The notes under the pieces: model-generated
What the model was told of the DNA's origin: nothing
Databases searched by the model: none
The model's input: the letters and a program-made list of their open reading frames with translations, nothing else
In this document: positions 7,542 to 10,407 of the stretch, piece by piece
Numbering within the stretch: position 1 is the first letter of the stretch
How the letters are laid out: every line of letters starts with the position of its first letter
Program-made: the position numbers and the translations under genes
Assembly: GCA_024638355.1 (NCBI GenBank)
Contig: JAHEKO010000091.1
Location: forward strand, 1-10,407
DNA: 10,407 nucleotides
Direction of reading: 5' to 3'
Source: Acidobacteriota bacterium
GTDB lineage: Bacteria > Acidobacteriota > Thermoanaerobaculia > Multivoradales > JAHEKO01

Positions 7542-7955
7542 TTGACTCGCAAGAACCCGGATCTGGCGCCGCTGTCACGCAGTGAGTGGCGCATCATGAA
7601 TCTCTGCTGGCGCCTCGGCAAGTGCACGGCGCGCCAGGTCTGGGAGGAGAGCCGCGAGACCCGCAAGCGCGACTACCAGACGATCAAGACTCAACTCGAC
7701 CGGATCACCGGCAAGGGCTACCTCACGGTCGAGAAGCTCGGTCCGCTCTGCCTCTACACGCCGGCGGTCAAGCGGAGCCGAGCGGTCGGCAAGGCGGTGG
7801 ACGAGTTCTTCGAGGTCGTGTTGGACCGCGCGCTCGAGCCGCTGGTGGTGCAGCTCACCGACCGGGCCGAGCTCACCGACGACGAGCAAGCGGCGATCCG
7901 CGAGATCCTCGAAGAGGCCTCGAGACGGAGCGACCCCTCCGGGAAGGAAGACTGA
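7542..7955 (+). CDS. BlaI/MecI/CopY-family transcriptional repressor
   Basis: This 137-residue protein is a winged-helix repressor of the BlaI/MecI type, which binds operators as a dimer and is inactivated when its partner M56 peptidase is triggered. The family pattern is clear: LSRSEWRIMNLCWRLGKCTA at 11-30, TARQVWEE at 29-36, a recognition helix around DYQTIKTQLDRITGKGYL (44-61), a wing reaching YTPAV (72-76), and a C-terminal helical dimerisation part. The start is TTG 7542. It is the only usable in-frame start between the upstream stop at 7506 and the ATG at residue 19, which lies inside the DNA-binding domain. It has no ribosome site and sits at the predicted transcription start, so the mRNA may be leaderless. 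The M56 gene follows after 3 nt. The usual role is derepression of beta-lactamase genes, but no beta-lactamase or penicillin-binding protein gene is present here. Confidence 0.92.
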   Translation: MTRKNPDLAPLSRSEWRIMNLCWRLGKCTARQVWEESRETRKRDYQTIKTQLDRITGKGYLTVEKLGPLCLYTPAVKRSRAVGKAVDEFFEVVLDRALEPLVVQLTDRAELTDDEQAAIREILEEASRRSDPSGKED

Positions 7956-7958
7956 GCG

Positions 7959-9965
7959 GTGGCCGGCCTGGTGCGCCTGGCCGAGATCTGGAGCCAGCGC
8001 GCTCTCGAGCTTTCCCTGCAGATCACCGTCCTGGTTGCGGCGGCCACTCTGTTTTGTTGGCTCTTCCGCCGCGCCGATCCGCGGCTACGCCATGCCGCTT
8101 GGCTGGTGGTTCTCTTGCGCCTCCTGGTGCCCTGGCCGGTCGAGGCCCCCTTCGGATTCCTGCGGACGCCGATGCCGTTCCCCGCGGCCGGAGTCGCCGG
8201 AGAGACCTGGCCGTATCTCGGAGCCACGGCCGCCGACGTCGGCTTCCCGGAACGCCGAGATGAGACGCCCGGGTCGACCTCTCCCATGAGCGCCGCAAGT
8301 GCCTCGCGGCTCGGCCCGCTTCTGGGCTGGGGGGCCGCGGCCGCGACTCTCGCCCTTCTCGCCCTGGCCCGGCATCGCAGAACGCGCCGTGAGCTGGAGG
8401 CGGCGGACCCGCCGCCGAGCGAGATCGGCGGCTTCGTTCGCCGGGCCTGCCGGCGCCTCGGAATCTCCGCGCCGCCGGTCGTTCTGGCGCCGCCGCACGG
8501 CGCGGCGGCACCGGTCGTCTTCGGCGTCCGCCCGCCGCTGCTCGTCGTGCCGCGGCGCTTCGCAGAGGGCTGGTCGGAGACCGACCACGGGCCCCTCCTC
8601 GTCCACGAGCTGATGCACGTCAAGCGTGGCGATCCCTGGGTCAATCTCCTCGTCCGCATCGCCGAGACCCTCTACTTCTTCCACCCTCTGGTCTGGTGGA
8701 TGGGAGCGAGGATCCGTCGCGAGCGCGAGCTCGTCTGCGACGACGCCGTGGTTCGCTACTACCGGCGACCGGACCTCTATCTCAAGGCGCTGGGGGAGCT
8801 GTGGGCCGGCGGCGCCCGGCGGTCGACGGTGCGACTGGCCGGCGTATCGCTGTTCGAGCGGCGCGGCGATCTGGTGGAGCGGGTGCGCCGGCTCGCGGCG
8901 CCCGGCTACTCGGCGGTCCGCTGGCGGCGCAGCGCGATCGCCATCGGCCTGACTCTCGGCCTCGCCGCCGTCACCCTCTCCGTGGCGCGCGCGCCCGGCG
9001 AGCGGGACTGGGACCGCCGGGAACGGCTGTCGGCTGGAGAGATCGGCGCGCTCGAGCGCCGGGTCGAAGCGGCGCCCGGCGATCTGGAAGCGCGGGCGCG
9101 ACTGCTCGAGGCCTACGCCTACTCGAACGACCCCGCGGCCGGCGCCAAACACGCCGAGCAAGCCTTCTGGTGGATCGAGCACCACCCGGACATGCCGGCC
9201 GACGTCGCCGCTTTGGCCTGGAGCCCGATCTTCGACGTCGAGACGCTCGAGAGCCTGCGAGAGCTCTGGCTGCACCATCTCGACACCGCTCCCGAGGACC
9301 CCGCGGTGCTCGCCAACGCCTCGCAGTTCTTCCTCGACGTCGACCCGCCGTTCGCCGAAGCCCTGCTGCTCCGGGGCCGGGAGCTGGCGCCGGCCGATCC
9401 CGTCTGGTCGCTCGAGCTCTCGCGGATCTACGACTCACGTGGGCGATCGGCGACGGCCGGCGCGGGCGAAGAGTGGTTTCGCCGATCGCTGGAGGCCGGC
9501 CTCCGGGGTCTCGAGCTGATGGAAGACCCGCGGCAGCGCTCCTACCAGCTGAAGCCGATCGCCTGGGTCGCCCTGCGGGCCGGCAGAGTCGAGCTGGCCG
9601 AGCGCCTGGCGCGGGAGCTTCTCCGTGCCGACGTTCGCTGGCCGACCGACTGGAACGCCGGCAACGCCATACATCACGCCCATCTGATTCTCGGCCACGC
9701 GGCGCTCGGGCGCGGCGACGTCGAGGGCGCCGTCGAGCACCTGCTCGCGGCGGGCGGCACCCACGGCTCTCCCCAGCTGGCCAGCTTCGGGCCGAGCATG
9801 ACCCTCGCCGCGGAGCTGCTCGACGCCGGCGAGCGCGAGGCGGTGCTCGACTATCTCGAGCGCTGTAGCCGCTTCTGGAAGGGCTCGTCGGGTCGCCTCG
9901 AAGCGTGGGCGGCGGCGATTCGCGCCGGCGACCGGCCCGACTTCTCCGCCCGGCGATCGACCTGA
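7959..9965 (+). CDS. M56-family (BlaR1-like) membrane metallopeptidase with TPR-like C-terminal region
   Basis: This 668-residue protein starts at GTG 7959, three bases after the blaI stop, with GGAAGGAAG (7942-7950) as ribosome site. Hydrophobic segments lie near 17-36, 46-61, 118-137, 228-250 and 325-344. The gluzincin zinc site is complete: HELMH at 216-220, followed by R..D and the third-ligand motif ELVCD at 257-261 (E257). In BlaR1-type proteins this peptidase, facing the cytoplasm, leads to loss of the BlaI repressor after signal sensing. Residues about 345-668 are not a penicillin-binding domain. They form helical repeats resembling TPRs (for example around 356-400, 448-490, 532-555, 570-595 and 613-635). 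If topology follows BlaR1, this region lies outside the inner membrane and could sense a protein or cell-wall ligand; that is inference. It forms an operon with blaI and probably with the small membrane protein downstream. Confidence 0.9.
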   Translation: MAGLVRLAEIWSQRALELSLQITVLVAAATLFCWLFRRADPRLRHAAWLVVLLRLLVPWPVEAPFGFLRTPMPFPAAGVAGETWPYLGATAADVGFPERRDETPGSTSPMSAASASRLGPLLGWGAAAATLALLALARHRRTRRELEAADPPPSEIGGFVRRACRRLGISAPPVVLAPPHGAAAPVVFGVRPPLLVVPRRFAEGWSETDHGPLLVHELMHVKRGDPWVNLLVRIAETLYFFHPLVWWMGARIRRERELVCDDAVVRYYRRPDLYLKALGELWAGGARRSTVRLAGVSLFERRGDLVERVRRLAAPGYSAVRWRRSAIAIGLTLGLAAVTLSVARAPGERDWDRRERLSAGEIGALERRVEAAPGDLEARARLLEAYAYSNDPAAGAKHAEQAFWWIEHHPDMPADVAALAWSPIFDVETLESLRELWLHHLDTAPEDPAVLANASQFFLDVDPPFAEALLLRGRELAPADPVWSLELSRIYDSRGRSATAGAGEEWFRRSLEAGLRGLELMEDPRQRSYQLKPIAWVALRAGRVELAERLARELLRADVRWPTDWNAGNAIHHAHLILGHAALGRGDVEGAVEHLLAAGGTHGSPQLASFGPSMTLAAELLDAGEREAVLDYLERCSRFWKGSSGRLEAWAAAIRAGDRPDFSARRST

Positions 9966-9995
9966 GGGGTACTCTCCAACGGGGAGTGGTCTTCC

Positions 9996-10337
9996 GTGTT
10001 CTTGCCGACAATCCTCCTGCTCGGCTCTCTGGCCGCAACCGTCGCTTTCGTCGGACTCGCCATCTCGACCTCGCGGCGCTACCTCTGGGGTGCCGTCGTC
10101 ACCTCATGGATCGGCAGCTTCCTGGGCTCGTTCTCGATCGGCTTGCTGACCCTGGTCGCGACCTTCGTGCTGCTGGCGCTCGCCCTGGCCGACCTCTTCG
10201 GCTGGCTGACGAACGGCGTGCGGGCCGCCATCGCGGTCGCGTGCGGCGTGGCCGCCTGGTGGATCCTGGTCCGATACGTCGACGACTACTGGCTGTTCTT
10301 CCCGATCCACTGGATTCTCGGACCTCTCTTCGGTTGA
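9996..10337 (+). CDS. Small hydrophobic membrane protein, function unknown
   Basis: This 113-residue protein is almost wholly hydrophobic, with about four to five membrane segments (near 3-23, 29-48, 50-70, 76-92 and 97-112) and short polar turns such as STSRRY (24-29) and RYVDDY (93-98). The start is GTG 9996, with GGGGAG (9981-9986) nine bases upstream. It begins 30 nt after the M56 stop on the same strand, so it is likely the last gene of the blaI operon. I do not recognise a family. The composition and the ribosome site argue that it is a real gene rather than a chance frame. Confidence 0.65.
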   Translation: MFLPTILLLGSLAATVAFVGLAISTSRRYLWGAVVTSWIGSFLGSFSIGLLTLVATFVLLALALADLFGWLTNGVRAAIAVACGVAAWWILVRYVDDYWLFFPIHWILGPLFG

Positions 10338-10353
10338 GGCGCTAGCGGCGGTA

Positions 10354-10387
10354 CGGACAGGGCCAGCACACCCCGTCCGGGGCTGGC
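10354..10387 (+). terminator. Possible GC-rich hairpin after the last gene
   Basis: After the small membrane gene, CCAG (10363-10366) can pair with CTGG (10383-10386) around an inner CCCC/GGGG stem (10371-10374 with 10379-10382, loop GTCC). A competing pairing is CGGAC (10354-10358) with GTCCG (10375-10379). No clear T-run follows, so termination is only a possibility. No other feature is visible between 10338 and the window end. Confidence 0.3.
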
Positions 10388-10407
10388 TCGCGCCCCTTCT
10401 GGAGTTG

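Noticed and set aside
8085..9278. 397-codon open frame on the - strand across the M56 gene
   Set aside because: The M56 frame carries the zinc site and membrane segments; the antisense product is Arg/Pro/Gly-rich with no fold signature.
8696..9868. 390-codon open frame on the + strand inside the M56 gene
   Set aside because: It is an out-of-frame Arg/Ala-rich product of GC-rich codons, with no start signal.
7542..9965. Classical beta-lactam resistance sensor and repressor pair (BlaI/BlaR1)
   Set aside because: The families match, but no penicillin-binding sensor domain is evident in the peptidase and no beta-lactamase gene is nearby, so a resistance role is not supported.

Overview
This is a high-GC window, dense in genes and frequently using GTG or TTG starts. 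Its lipoprotein, TRAP transporter and FtsX-type permease suggest a Gram-negative-type (diderm) bacterium. The pairing of a BlaI-like repressor with an M56 peptidase carrying TPR-like repeats, beside a PilZ protein, is common in Acidobacteriota and some Myxococcota. An Acidobacteriota-like organism (perhaps Thermoanaerobaculia) is my best guess, but it is inference only; there is no rRNA or other marker gene here.

Left block (1-3097, + strand): the 3' part of a large FtsX/MacB-type ABC permease, cut by the window edge, is followed after 2 nt by a protein with two PilZ-like domains. The two are probably translationally coupled. The block ends 10 nt from the convergent TRAP operon.

Middle-left block (3108-6049, - strand): a two-gene TRAP transporter of the TAXI type. 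A lipoprotein substrate-binding protein comes first, followed by a single fused permease carrying both the small and large membrane subunits.

Right block (6050-10337, + strand): the divergent intergenic region holds an inverted repeat and a BlaI-box-like element. It precedes a secreted parallel beta-helix protein with two calcium-loop motifs. Next comes a BlaI-family repressor, an M56 (BlaR1-like) membrane metallopeptidase with a TPR-like C-terminal region, and a small membrane protein. A 24-bp element with 20 identities lies upstream of both the beta-helix gene and blaI, so the beta-helix gene may be a target of the BlaI/M56 switch. This candidate signal-responsive unit is the most interesting thing in the window: the peptidase has no beta-lactam sensor domain that I can recognise, and the likely co-target is a surface or secreted beta-helix protein rather than a beta-lactamase.

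There is no gene-free stretch longer than 300 bp. No RNA genes, CRISPR arrays, insertion sequences or attachment sites were seen.
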